A stretch of DNA of 28,045 nt, taken from positions 1-28,045 of the forward strand of contig CAZWJJ010000004.1 in the NCBI GenBank assembly GCA_964634555.1, written 5' to 3'. Shown here in pieces: positions 1 to 6,539 of this stretch; position 1 is the first letter of the stretch; every line of letters starts with the position of its first letter. The DNA is from JACQCV01 sp964634555 (GTDB lineage: Bacteria > Patescibacteriota > Minisyncoccia > Phycocordibacterales > UBA12445). The translations under genes and the position numbers were made by a program. The notes under the pieces were generated by a model. The model had not been told where the DNA came from. It saw only the letters and a program-made list of their open reading frames with translations, and searched no databases.

Positions 1-1
1 T

Positions 2-1087
2 TCGGTCTTGATATTCGCTTGTCCATGGGCGTTGGGTTTGGCCACGCCGACGGCTATCATGGTCGGCACCGGCAAGGGAGCGGAAAATGGCATATTGATC
101 AGAGACGCCGAAAGTTTAGAGACAACGCACAAGGCTAATGTGGTAATCTTCGATAAAACCGGCACTTTGACCAAGGGCAAGCCAGAGGTTACGGATATTA
201 TTTCGGTCGGCGGTTTTTCAGAAGATGAAGTTTTGCGCTTGGCGGCATCTTTGGAAAAGGGTTCGGAACATTCTTTGGCGGAAAGTATTGTTTTAGAATC
301 GCAAAAAAGAAAAATCAATCTTGTATCTATTGATAAATTTAAAGCCATTGCCGGAAACGGCATTGAGGCGATGATCGACGATAAAAGATATATTTTGGGC
401 AATCGACGCTTTATATTGAGTGAAAATGTTTCAATGGGTGATCAGATTAGCAAGATGGAAGAGCTAGAGAACGAGGGGAAAACAGTGATGATGTTGGCGC
501 TCGATAGTAGGGTGATCGGCATGATTGCCGTAGCTGATGTTATAAAAGAGTCGGCGGTTGAGGGTATAAATTTACTACGTTCAATGAAAATCGAACCAGT
601 TATGATAACTGGCGATAATGGCAAAACGGCAGTGGCGATCGCTCGTAAGGTCGGTATAACCAGGGTTTTGTCAGAGGTTTTACCGGAGCAAAAAGAGAGC
701 GAAGTTAGAAAAATTCAGGCCGAAGGTGGAGTGGTGGCGATGGTTGGCGACGGTATCAACGATGCACCAGCCTTGGCGGCGGCCGACATTGGCATCGCGA
801 TGGGAACCGGCACGGATGTGGCGATCGAAGCGGCGGATATCACTTTGATCAACAAAGATTTACGGTCGGTGGCCATAGCGATAAGATTATCAAAGAGAAC
901 GATGCGGACGATCAAATTGAATCTTTTCTGGGCTTTTGCTTACAATGTGATTTTGATTCCAGTGGCAATGGGCGTGCTCTATCCGTCTTTTAGAATTTTA
1001 ATGAATCCAATTTTCGCGTCGGTGGCGATGGCCGGAAGTTCGATCTCGGTTGTAAGTAATTCGCTTTTACTCAAGCGCTTTAAATAA
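2..1087 (+). CDS. P1B-type heavy-metal ATPase, C-terminal part (5' end outside window)
   Basis: This is the C-terminal ~360 residues of a metal-exporting P-type ATPase; the frame is open to the window edge, so the start is missing. Visible in order: the membrane metal-site motif followed by ALGLATP, the phosphorylation motif DKTGT (Asp codon at 152), TGDN in the nucleotide-binding domain, the GDGINDAPAL hinge, and two C-terminal membrane helices with the YN and MAGSS residues typical of the Cu(+) subgroup. The membrane motif reads CPW (codons 20-28), not the usual CPC. The family pumps Cu(+)/Ag(+) out of the cytoplasm using ATP. The HMA-SafE gene starts 5 bases downstream and a cupredoxin follows, so a copper-handling operon is likely. 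Copper rather than another soft metal is inferred. Confidence 0.93.
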   Translation, partial: SVLIFACPWALGLATPTAIMVGTGKGAENGILIRDAESLETTHKANVVIFDKTGTLTKGKPEVTDIISVGGFSEDEVLRLAASLEKGSEHSLAESIVLESQKRKINLVSIDKFKAIAGNGIEAMIDDKRYILGNRRFILSENVSMGDQISKMEELENEGKTVMMLALDSRVIGMIAVADVIKESAVEGINLLRSMKIEPVMITGDNGKTAVAIARKVGITRVLSEVLPEQKESEVRKIQAEGGVVAMVGDGINDAPALAAADIGIAMGTGTDVAIEAADITLINKDLRSVAIAIRLSKRTMRTIKLNLFWAFAYNVILIPVAMGVLYPSFRILMNPIFASVAMAGSSISVVSNSLLLKRFK

Positions 1088-1092
1088 AAGAA

Positions 1093-2115
1093 ATGAAAAA
1101 GAACTATCAATTTCATGTAAATGGCATGCATTGCAAATCTTGCGTCGTTGTGACGGAAGGTGAATTAAGCAAGGTGCCGAACGTTGTATCCGCCAAGACC
1201 AGCCTGAACCATCACAGTGTTGAGATTGTCGCGGATTTTGGCGATTTGGAGATGGGGCAGATTTTGGTGAAATTAAATAGGGCGTTGGAGGGTCGCGGTT
1301 ACAGTTTGTCGCTGGAAAAAATATCGAAAAAAGCCAACTGGTCGGAATTCAAAGTCGCCGCTCCGGCCGCTTTGATGTTTATTCTATTATTTATAATTTT
1401 GCAAAAGATTGGTTTGGTAAATCTGGTCGGTGGTGGTCAGCTTAATTACGGCACAGCCTTTATGGTCGGCGTTATCGCTTCGCTTTCATCTTGTATGGCG
1501 GTCATCGGTGGATTACTTTTGTCGATGTCAGCGACTTTTGCAAAAGAAGGCGAAACATTGCGTCCGCAGGTGCTGTTCCATGTTGGCAGGTTGGTCTCAT
1601 TCTTTGTTTTGGGAGGCGTGATCGGCTCGATCGGGTCGGTTTTTACCCTGAGTAACTCGATGACATTCATTCTAAATCTTTTGATCGGCACGGTGATGTT
1701 GGTTTTGGGTATTAATTTGCTGGACGTTTTCCATTCCGCTAAGAAGTTTCAGTTTTCGATGCCGAGATTCCTTGCCAAATATGCTTATGGTGTCGCAGGG
1801 TTCAAATATGCACTGACGCCATTTCTTGTGGGAGTTGCCACATTCTTTTTGCCATGTGGATTTACGCAGTCGATGCAACTTTACACATTGTCGACCGGCA
1901 GTTTTTTGAAGGGCGCCCTGATAATGTCGGTTTTTGCTCTTGGAACATTGCCGGTTTTGGCTCTGATTAGTTTTAGCTCGCTCAGTATAAATAATAGTCC
2001 AAAGTCCGGTATTTTCTTCAAGGCGATTGGATTGATTGTGATCGCTTTTGCCATATTCAATCTCATAAACAGCCTGGTTGTTATCGGTATTATAAACCCG
2101 GTCTTTAATTTTTAA
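1093..2115 (+). CDS. HMA domain fused to SafE/DsbD-like membrane protein
   Basis: The 340-aa protein has an N-terminal heavy-metal-associated domain (about residues 1-75) with the metal-binding motif GMHCKSC. After it come about six or seven hydrophobic helices of the TauE/SafE-DsbD-like family (COG2836 type). The family motif LPCGFTQ lies near residue 260, and a short SSC motif sits in the first helical repeat. Proteins of this build are thought to move metal or reducing equivalents across the membrane, often for copper proteins. The gene lies 5 bases after the P1B ATPase and 6 bases before the cupredoxin, with no promoter or clear ribosome site between them, so all three are probably one transcript. 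The substrate is not shown by the sequence. Confidence 0.88.
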   Translation: MKKNYQFHVNGMHCKSCVVVTEGELSKVPNVVSAKTSLNHHSVEIVADFGDLEMGQILVKLNRALEGRGYSLSLEKISKKANWSEFKVAAPAALMFILLFIILQKIGLVNLVGGGQLNYGTAFMVGVIASLSSCMAVIGGLLLSMSATFAKEGETLRPQVLFHVGRLVSFFVLGGVIGSIGSVFTLSNSMTFILNLLIGTVMLVLGINLLDVFHSAKKFQFSMPRFLAKYAYGVAGFKYALTPFLVGVATFFLPCGFTQSMQLYTLSTGSFLKGALIMSVFALGTLPVLALISFSSLSINNSPKSGIFFKAIGLIVIAFAIFNLINSLVVIGIINPVFNF

Positions 2116-2121
2116 TTTATA

Positions 2122-2508
2122 ATGAATAATTCTACGATTGTGGCTATTTTGTTTTCGGCGCTCATGATCTCTTTGGCGATTATCTATTCGGGTAGTAGGG
2201 GTGGCGGTTCGGATGCCATAGAAAATAATGTTAGTGTATTCAATGGCAAACAGATAATCGATCTGCGAGCTAAAGGCGGATTCCAGCCGAGGATTAGCAA
2301 GGCTAAGGCTGGCTTGCCGACAATTTTGCGAGTGAGTACTAATGGCACTTTTGATTGTTCGGCAAGCATACGGATTCCAACCTTAGGTATCGGGAAAATT
2401 TTACCGCCATCAGGTAGTACTGATATAGATATCGGTTCACCAAAGACGGGTTTATTGGAGGGTAGTTGTGGTATGGGGATGTATCCGTTTGAACTTCAGT
2501 TTAATTAA
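2122..2508 (+). CDS. Membrane-anchored cupredoxin-like protein
   Basis: The 128-aa protein has an N-terminal hydrophobic anchor (about residues 5-22) and a short beta-rich domain. That domain has the Cys in FDCSASIRIP and a C-terminal GSCGMGMYPFELQF block, the Cys...Met pattern of small EfeO/cupredoxin_1-type copper-binding domains. It is the last gene of the metal block and ends directly at a bidirectional terminator. An extracytoplasmic copper-binding or electron-transfer partner of the SafE-like protein is the simplest role. The domain is short and I see no classical His ligand, so copper binding is inferred from motif and context. Confidence 0.75.
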   Translation: MNNSTIVAILFSALMISLAIIYSGSRGGGSDAIENNVSVFNGKQIIDLRAKGGFQPRISKAKAGLPTILRVSTNGTFDCSASIRIPTLGIGKILPPSGSTDIDIGSPKTGLLEGSCGMGMYPFELQFN

Positions 2509-2510
2509 AA

Positions 2511-2534
2511 AAAGCCCCTTATGGGGCTTTTTTT
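2511..2534. terminator. Bidirectional intrinsic terminator
   Basis: Stem AGCCCC (2513-2518) pairs with GGGGCT (2523-2528) around TTAT, with A-tract on the left and T-tract on the right. It serves the copper block on the plus strand and the DUF4382 gene on the minus strand. Confidence 0.9.
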
Positions 2535-2543
2535 AGCGATTAA

Positions 2544-3371
2544 TTAGTATGAGCCTGTCGGAATGATGCGTATCTTATCGTTTACGATCTCTAAATTTGC
2601 CAATGGACTGATTCCGCCGTTAACTTTGATTATACCGTTCTCATCCATGCCCAAAGTGGCGTTGAAGTTTGTATCTCCACTTAGGAACTGAACTTTCTGA
2701 TTAGTTGCTCCCTGGAGGGGGAAGGTTTGAACGGTAATTTGACTTTTGGTCTCGATATCTACGACTGGTGCGAAGATGATTGTACCATCAATTGCAGTGT
2801 GTAGAGATTTGTCAGCTAAGAAGTCAATCAGGACACTGCCGATAGTACCCTTGATAACCTTTATATTGCTATTAACCTGAAAATCATTAGAAGGAACCTT
2901 TGATAGAACTGTTCCGCCGGTCTTTTTTGTGACAGAAATACTTCCTAAAGACAGATCAATTGCGTCGTAGTCGTTATTAGGGAGGTTGACATCAGCTAGA
3001 AGCTCATTACGCGGGCCGTTTCTTAGAGAGAAAAGATCATAGCTGTGAGGTGTTGATGTGATGGTTGTCCAGCCGGTTTTTGGACTATGAATTTTTAATG
3101 AGTTGATTGTTAAATTGATTGTTGAAATGGTGTCGAGAGGTACTGATTTGTCTGTGACTGCGAAGAGTAGTCTGCCTGTAGTCTGCTGATTTGAAGTCGT
3201 TGAGACTACGGTGCTGTTTTTCTTGGTGGTCGGTGGTGTTGGAGTGACCTGGGTTTGTGTCACCGGAGTTGTGTCCGTTGTTGGAACGGTTTGTTCCGGA
3301 TTGTTTTGTGCCGAGATATACCAGGCAATTATTAAGACGATAACTGCGAGTAAGATTAATTTTGTTTTCAT
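2544..3371 (-). CDS. Secreted/anchored DUF4382 domain protein
   Basis: The 275-aa protein has an N-terminal signal anchor (about residues 4-20), then a Thr/Pro/Gln-rich linker (about 25-65). A DUF4382-like beta domain begins at GRLLFAVTDKSV, with the typical pattern of a 'chemical' effect description (NLTINSLKIHSP), YDLFSLRNG, and a DYDAIDLSLGSISV strand. The C-terminal ~60 residues look like a separate small beta domain. DUF4382 proteins are extracytoplasmic and of unknown function. The gene is convergent with the copper block and divergent from the radical SAM gene. There is no Shine-Dalgarno site; an extended -10 (TGTTAAAAT) lies about 30 bases upstream of the ATG. Confidence 0.8.
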   Translation of the reverse strand: MKTKLILLAVIVLIIAWYISAQNNPEQTVPTTDTTPVTQTQVTPTPPTTKKNSTVVSTTSNQQTTGRLLFAVTDKSVPLDTISTINLTINSLKIHSPKTGWTTITSTPHSYDLFSLRNGPRNELLADVNLPNNDYDAIDLSLGSISVTKKTGGTVLSKVPSNDFQVNSNIKVIKGTIGSVLIDFLADKSLHTAIDGTIIFAPVVDIETKSQITVQTFPLQGATNQKVQFLSGDTNFNATLGMDENGIIKVNGGISPLANLEIVNDKIRIIPTGSY

Positions 3372-3401
3372 GTTTTAGATTAATTATTAAAATCTCTTAA
3401 T

Positions 3402-3410
3402 ATTTTAACA
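3402..3410 (-). promoter_or_regulatory. Extended -10 promoter element for DUF4382 gene
   Basis: Minus strand reads TGTTAAAAT, an extended -10 (TG-N-TAAAAT). Transcription would start near 3395, leaving a ~24-base A/U-rich leader without a ribosome site. No convincing -35 is seen. Confidence 0.5.
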
Positions 3411-3499
3411 TATAGTTACTTTGGCGAATAGCACAACTTGCAATTTTGTTAAATAAGTATAGTTTTTGATTGGCGATCTGTCTGGATCGGAGGTAGAAG

Positions 3500-4423
3500 A
3501 TGGCCTTTAAAAATTCAAAACTTCGCAATGATTTGATATTTCGTTTTGGAGATAAGATAGACGGAGCCATAGGAATTCCATGTATTACCGCTGAAGGGCA
3601 GATAGTTGAAGCGAGTTATTTTTATGCCATAAATAAGCTCAAAAATATTATTGTTATCTCCTCGCAGATAAACTGTCCGATGAAATGTTATTTTTGCGAG
3701 CTGGGGACCGAGAAATTTATACGAAATCTTTCTCGGATGGAAATGGTCGAGCAAGTGCGAGTGGTTTTAACTGAAGCAGAAAAGGAAGGTTTTACTCTCA
3801 ATAACTATCCGCATAAGATCACTATCGCAAATACAGGCGAGCCGCTTTTTAATCCTGATATTGTTTCTGCAATAGATGATTTGGGCGAATTTAATACTTC
3901 TTTTAAGATTTCTACAGTTTTGCCCGCAACCACCATTGCGTTTGAAAGAGCGAGAGAGATCGCGCAATTTTCGTATTTTTCTGGAAGGACGGTTCAGTTG
4001 CAAATTTCTCTCATTTCGACATTGGAAGAAGAACGCCAACGTATTATTGGAGTGCGTGCGGCAAGTTTTAGAGAGATTAGAAAAGTTGGAGAGATGTGGC
4101 GGTCAGTGAATCCCACGGGTCGCAAGGTAAATCTTTCACTTATAATTACAAGTACGATGGATTGCGACGCTGATAAGATCGCTGATATTTTTCCACCGGA
4201 GCTGTTTCGTTTTCGTTTTCGCGAATATGTGTCGACTGAAAATGGTACAAACAATGGACTTGTCGCTGTGTCCGCAGAAAAATTGGCAGAGATAAAGGAG
4301 GATTTTCGTGAGAGAGGATATGAAGTCACTGATTTTGCCAGTCCCACACCGATAGAACGTAAATTTGGCCTTGTTTCTAATGCTATCCGTAGAATGTATC
4401 TTGAAATGGCCAAAAATAAATAA
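3500..4423 (+). CDS. RlmN/Cfr-like radical SAM protein lacking the C-terminal Cys
   Basis: The 307-aa protein has the radical SAM cluster motif C59-x3-C63-x2-C66 (INCPMKCYFCELG) and a SAM-binding TGEPL motif at 112-116 in ITIANTGEPL. It also has strands resembling the RlmN/Cfr family (STVLP, QISLIST, a NPTGRKVNLSL segment). RlmN and Cfr methylate A2503 of 23S rRNA by way of a methylated Cys near the C-terminus. Here the only Cys outside the cluster are near residue 28 and at MDCDAD (about residue 217), and the C-terminal end has none. The N-terminal HhH-like RlmN domain is also much reduced. The chemistry is therefore probably different. The start is supported by GGAGG at 3488-3492, one of the strongest ribosome sites here, and a TATAGT -10 at 3458-3463. 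It is followed by its own terminator, so it is monocistronic. Confidence 0.8.
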   Translation: MAFKNSKLRNDLIFRFGDKIDGAIGIPCITAEGQIVEASYFYAINKLKNIIVISSQINCPMKCYFCELGTEKFIRNLSRMEMVEQVRVVLTEAEKEGFTLNNYPHKITIANTGEPLFNPDIVSAIDDLGEFNTSFKISTVLPATTIAFERAREIAQFSYFSGRTVQLQISLISTLEEERQRIIGVRAASFREIRKVGEMWRSVNPTGRKVNLSLIITSTMDCDADKIADIFPPELFRFRFREYVSTENGTNNGLVAVSAEKLAEIKEDFRERGYEVTDFASPTPIERKFGLVSNAIRRMYLEMAKNK

Positions 4424-4430
4424 CTTACCC

Positions 4431-4453
4431 CCCCGATATTTCGGGGATTTTTT
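4431..4453 (+). terminator. Intrinsic terminator after radical SAM gene
   Basis: CCCCGA (4431-4436) pairs with TCGGGG (4441-4446), followed by ATTTTTT. Confidence 0.88.
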
Positions 4454-4464
4454 GTTGCCGATTA

Positions 4465-4473
4465 TGTTAAAAT
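4465..4473 (+). promoter_or_regulatory. Extended -10 of a probably leaderless MFS gene
   Basis: TG-T-TAAAAT ends 6 bases before the ATG at 4480. The start point would fall on or next to the A of the ATG. There is no Shine-Dalgarno site. Confidence 0.55.
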
Positions 4474-4479
4474 AAAATA

Positions 4480-4851
4480 ATGCAAGAACATGAAAAGAGA
4501 AATTTTTTGGGAGTTCATCCGGATGTTTTAAGATTAGGACTGGTAAGTTTTTTAACAGATGTCAGTTCGGAGGCAATATTTTCGGTCTTCGCGGTATTTT
4601 TTACTGTTTTTGCCGGCGCGTCGACAACCTTGCTCGGTGTTATTGAGGGTTTAGCTGATTTTTCTTCGTCTTTTTTGGATTATATATCTGGTTGGTTGGC
4701 GGATAGGTCTGGCCAAAGAAAATCTTTAACGATTATCGGCTATGGGTTTTCCACCCTGGCGAAGTTATTGCTTTTATTTGCCAATTCGCTCTTGGCTTTG
4801 GGACTTTTTCGGATTGTTGAAAGGAAACTCGAAACGAGTCCAATCCCCTAG
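4480..4851 (+). CDS. MFS transporter, N-terminal fragment (broken at scaffold gap)
   Basis: This is the first ~115 residues of a major-facilitator transporter: a short cytoplasmic start, helix 1 with LVSFLTDVSSEAIF, helices 2-3, and the loop 2-3 signature GWLADRSGQRKSL (a form of GxLaDrxGrkxxl). The reading breaks off after FRIVER and runs into an unrelated tail and a TAG just before the 10-N gap. The part 4711-4824 is repeated in diverged form at 4865-4978, directly after the gap. The fragment and the next entry are therefore probably one gene split by assembly, or two adjacent paralogues cut by the gap. The substrate is unknown. Confidence 0.75.
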   Translation: MQEHEKRNFLGVHPDVLRLGLVSFLTDVSSEAIFSVFAVFFTVFAGASTTLLGVIEGLADFSSSFLDYISGWLADRSGQRKSLTIIGYGFSTLAKLLLLFANSLLALGLFRIVERKLETSPIP

Positions 4852-4854
4852 TTC

Positions 4855-4864
4855 NNNNNNNNNN
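4855..4864. other. Scaffold gap (10 N)
   Basis: There are ten ambiguous bases inside the MFS region. The flanks are homologous to each other, so the join and the gap length are not reliable. The 30 bases before it (4825-4854) have no counterpart after it and may be contig-end error. Confidence 0.98.
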
Positions 4865-4882
4865 TGCTAAAAAAAATTTTTA

Positions 4883-5818
4883 ATGTATTTCGTCTATGGT
4901 TTGTCCCCCCTGTCGAAGATATTGTTTTTATTGGCAAATTCGATCTTGGCGTTGGGACTAGTTCGGATTGTTGAAAGATTGGGAAAAAGTTTTCGCGGAC
5001 CGCCTCGCGACGCTTGGCTCTCGGAAGTCGCGGCAAAGGAGGTTCGGGGATATTCATTTGGGATTCATAAAGCTCTAGATAAGGCCGGCGCTATTCTTGG
5101 CCCCATAATCGCCTATTTGATTTTGAGTTGGTTTGGTCAAAATGTTGCCAGTTTTAAGATTATTTTCACAGTTTCGGCAATTTCAGCTCTTGGCGCAGTC
5201 ATTGTGCTGTTTTTTATGCATGATCGGCCGGGAATTTCTCATGAGAAAGAGAATATATTTAAGTCATGGACGACGCTGAGCTCAAAATTTAAGATCTTTC
5301 TTTGGCCGGCTTCAATTTTTGCTCTCGCTTATTTTAGTTTTGGCTTTTTGTTGCTGAAGGCTTATGCAGTTGGTTTTGCTGTGAAGGATATTGTGCTTTT
5401 GTATGCATTGTTTAATATCTCTTTTGTGGCTGTGTCCGCCCCGATTGGCAAGTTGGGCGATATCATTGGGCGAAAATATATTCTGATACTTGGATATTTG
5501 AGCTATCTGCTAATGTCGCTTGGTTTTATTTTTGCGACTCAAAAATGGCAAATCATAGTTTTGTTCATTATCTTCGGAATTTTTTATAGTATTGATGAGG
5601 GACAAAGTAAGGCTTTCATCGCCGACTTGGAAGGCGAGAGGCGGGCGACAGCCATCGGTATTTATAATTTTATTACTGGAATTTTTTATTTTTTCGCTTC
5701 GATCATTGCTGGAGTTCTTTGGACCATCGACCCAAATTACAGTTTTGTCTTTGCCTGTTTAGCTACGATCTTGGCTATGATCATATTTGCCATTCAAACT
5801 CGCAATATTTCTCAGTAA
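4883..5818 (+). CDS. MFS transporter, C-terminal part
   Basis: The 311 residues carry the rest of an MFS fold. The start is in helix 4 (LANSILALGLVRIVERLGK) with the conserved RGPPRDA loop, followed by the central loop and helices 7-12 with the second-half signature GKLGDIIGRKY. The ATG at 4883 is not a natural start. An in-frame TAA (4868-4870) lies just after the gap, where the other copy has CAA. Joining 4480-4740 to 4895-5818 would give an uninterrupted protein of about 395 residues, the normal MFS size. The RxxERxGKxxRGxPRDA pattern is common in a bacterial MFS subgroup of unassigned substrate. Confidence 0.8.
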   Translation: MYFVYGLSPLSKILFLLANSILALGLVRIVERLGKSFRGPPRDAWLSEVAAKEVRGYSFGIHKALDKAGAILGPIIAYLILSWFGQNVASFKIIFTVSAISALGAVIVLFFMHDRPGISHEKENIFKSWTTLSSKFKIFLWPASIFALAYFSFGFLLLKAYAVGFAVKDIVLLYALFNISFVAVSAPIGKLGDIIGRKYILILGYLSYLLMSLGFIFATQKWQIIVLFIIFGIFYSIDEGQSKAFIADLEGERRATAIGIYNFITGIFYFFASIIAGVLWTIDPNYSFVFACLATILAMIIFAIQTRNISQ

Positions 5819-5831
5819 AATTTTATCTTAT

Positions 5832-5861
5832 AAAAAACCCCGACTAAATCGGGGCTTTTTG
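5832..5861. terminator. Bidirectional intrinsic terminator
   Basis: CCCCGA (5838-5843) pairs with TCGGGG (5849-5854), with A6 before and T5 after. It lies between the convergent MFS and COG4315-type genes. Confidence 0.88.
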
Positions 5862-5876
5862 TTGTGACTGTTGAGA

Positions 5877-6377
5877 TTATTTGTGTGCTACAAACCAAAC
5901 ACCACCTAAACCATCGCCAGTGGTGTCTCCGGGTTTCTTATCGCCGGCATAGAAGTAGATGGGCATACTATTATAGGTAACTTGAAGAGTACCATCGGCC
6001 CGTTTTAGAATATCCAATTTACCAAAGGCATCAGCGTTGCCAATAAGATCGGCTGGAGAGTTTACAGTATAAGGCGGCCATTTTATCGCACAAACGCCGG
6101 TGCAAGCACTGATTCCTGGTTTATCATTTTTGAATGTATAGAGAGTCATGCCGTTAGTAGCGATTAGGTAGGCACCTAATTTGGGATCGTTGTTAACTTT
6201 TAGGGATGTATTGGGTATGACGGGGGATGGAGTTGGAGTAGTGATAACTGGTTGTGCTGGTGTTGTCGGCAAATCTGGAACCGGATTCGGTGTCGATTGG
6301 CCTAATAAGTACATTCCAGCAGTCACCACTACAATAATGATCAGAACAGATAACCAAAGACTTGAATTTTTTTCCAT
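5877..6377 (-). CDS. Secreted COG4315-type 'lipoprotein repeat' protein
   Basis: The 166-aa protein has an N-terminal membrane anchor (about residues 8-25), a Pro/Thr-rich linker (about 28-60) and two copies of the secreted-repeat motif (PF03640 type). The first is GMTLYTFKNDKPGISACTG followed by CAIKWPPY; the second is MPIYFYAGDKKPGDTTGDG with GGVWFVA. These domains sit outside the cytoplasm and their function is unknown. The anchor has no lipobox Cys, so it is probably tethered by the helix rather than by lipid. There is no ribosome site before the ATG. It resembles the DUF4382 gene in build (anchor, Thr/Pro linker, beta domain). Confidence 0.83.
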   Translation of the reverse strand: MEKNSSLWLSVLIIIVVVTAGMYLLGQSTPNPVPDLPTTPAQPVITTPTPSPVIPNTSLKVNNDPKLGAYLIATNGMTLYTFKNDKPGISACTGVCAIKWPPYTVNSPADLIGNADAFGKLDILKRADGTLQVTYNSMPIYFYAGDKKPGDTTGDGLGGVWFVAHK

Positions 6378-6504
6378 ATTTTAGCGTTAGATTGATAATA
6401 TTGACTGAATGAGATAATTATAACAATTATATTTTTATTGTCGACGTAGTGTGGACTTGAAAATAAATGACCCCATTCTTACATTTATCAGTTTTATCTG
6501 ATAA

Positions 6505-6533
6505 CAAAAAACGCCCGAAATATGATCGGGCGT
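6505..6533 (-). terminator. Intrinsic terminator of the AAA+ gene
   Basis: ACGCCCGA (6511-6518) pairs with TCGGGCGT (6526-6533); on the minus strand a TTTTTTGTTAT tract follows the stem. Confidence 0.88.
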
Positions 6534-6539
6534 TAAGGT

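Noticed and set aside
3277..3302. GGAAC-N5-GTTCC palindrome resembling an SOS box
   Set aside because: The spacer is 5 rather than 4 and it lies inside the DUF4382 coding region.
4848..5057. Minus-strand frame across the N gap
   Set aside because: It runs through the ambiguous bases and is antisense to the MFS gene.
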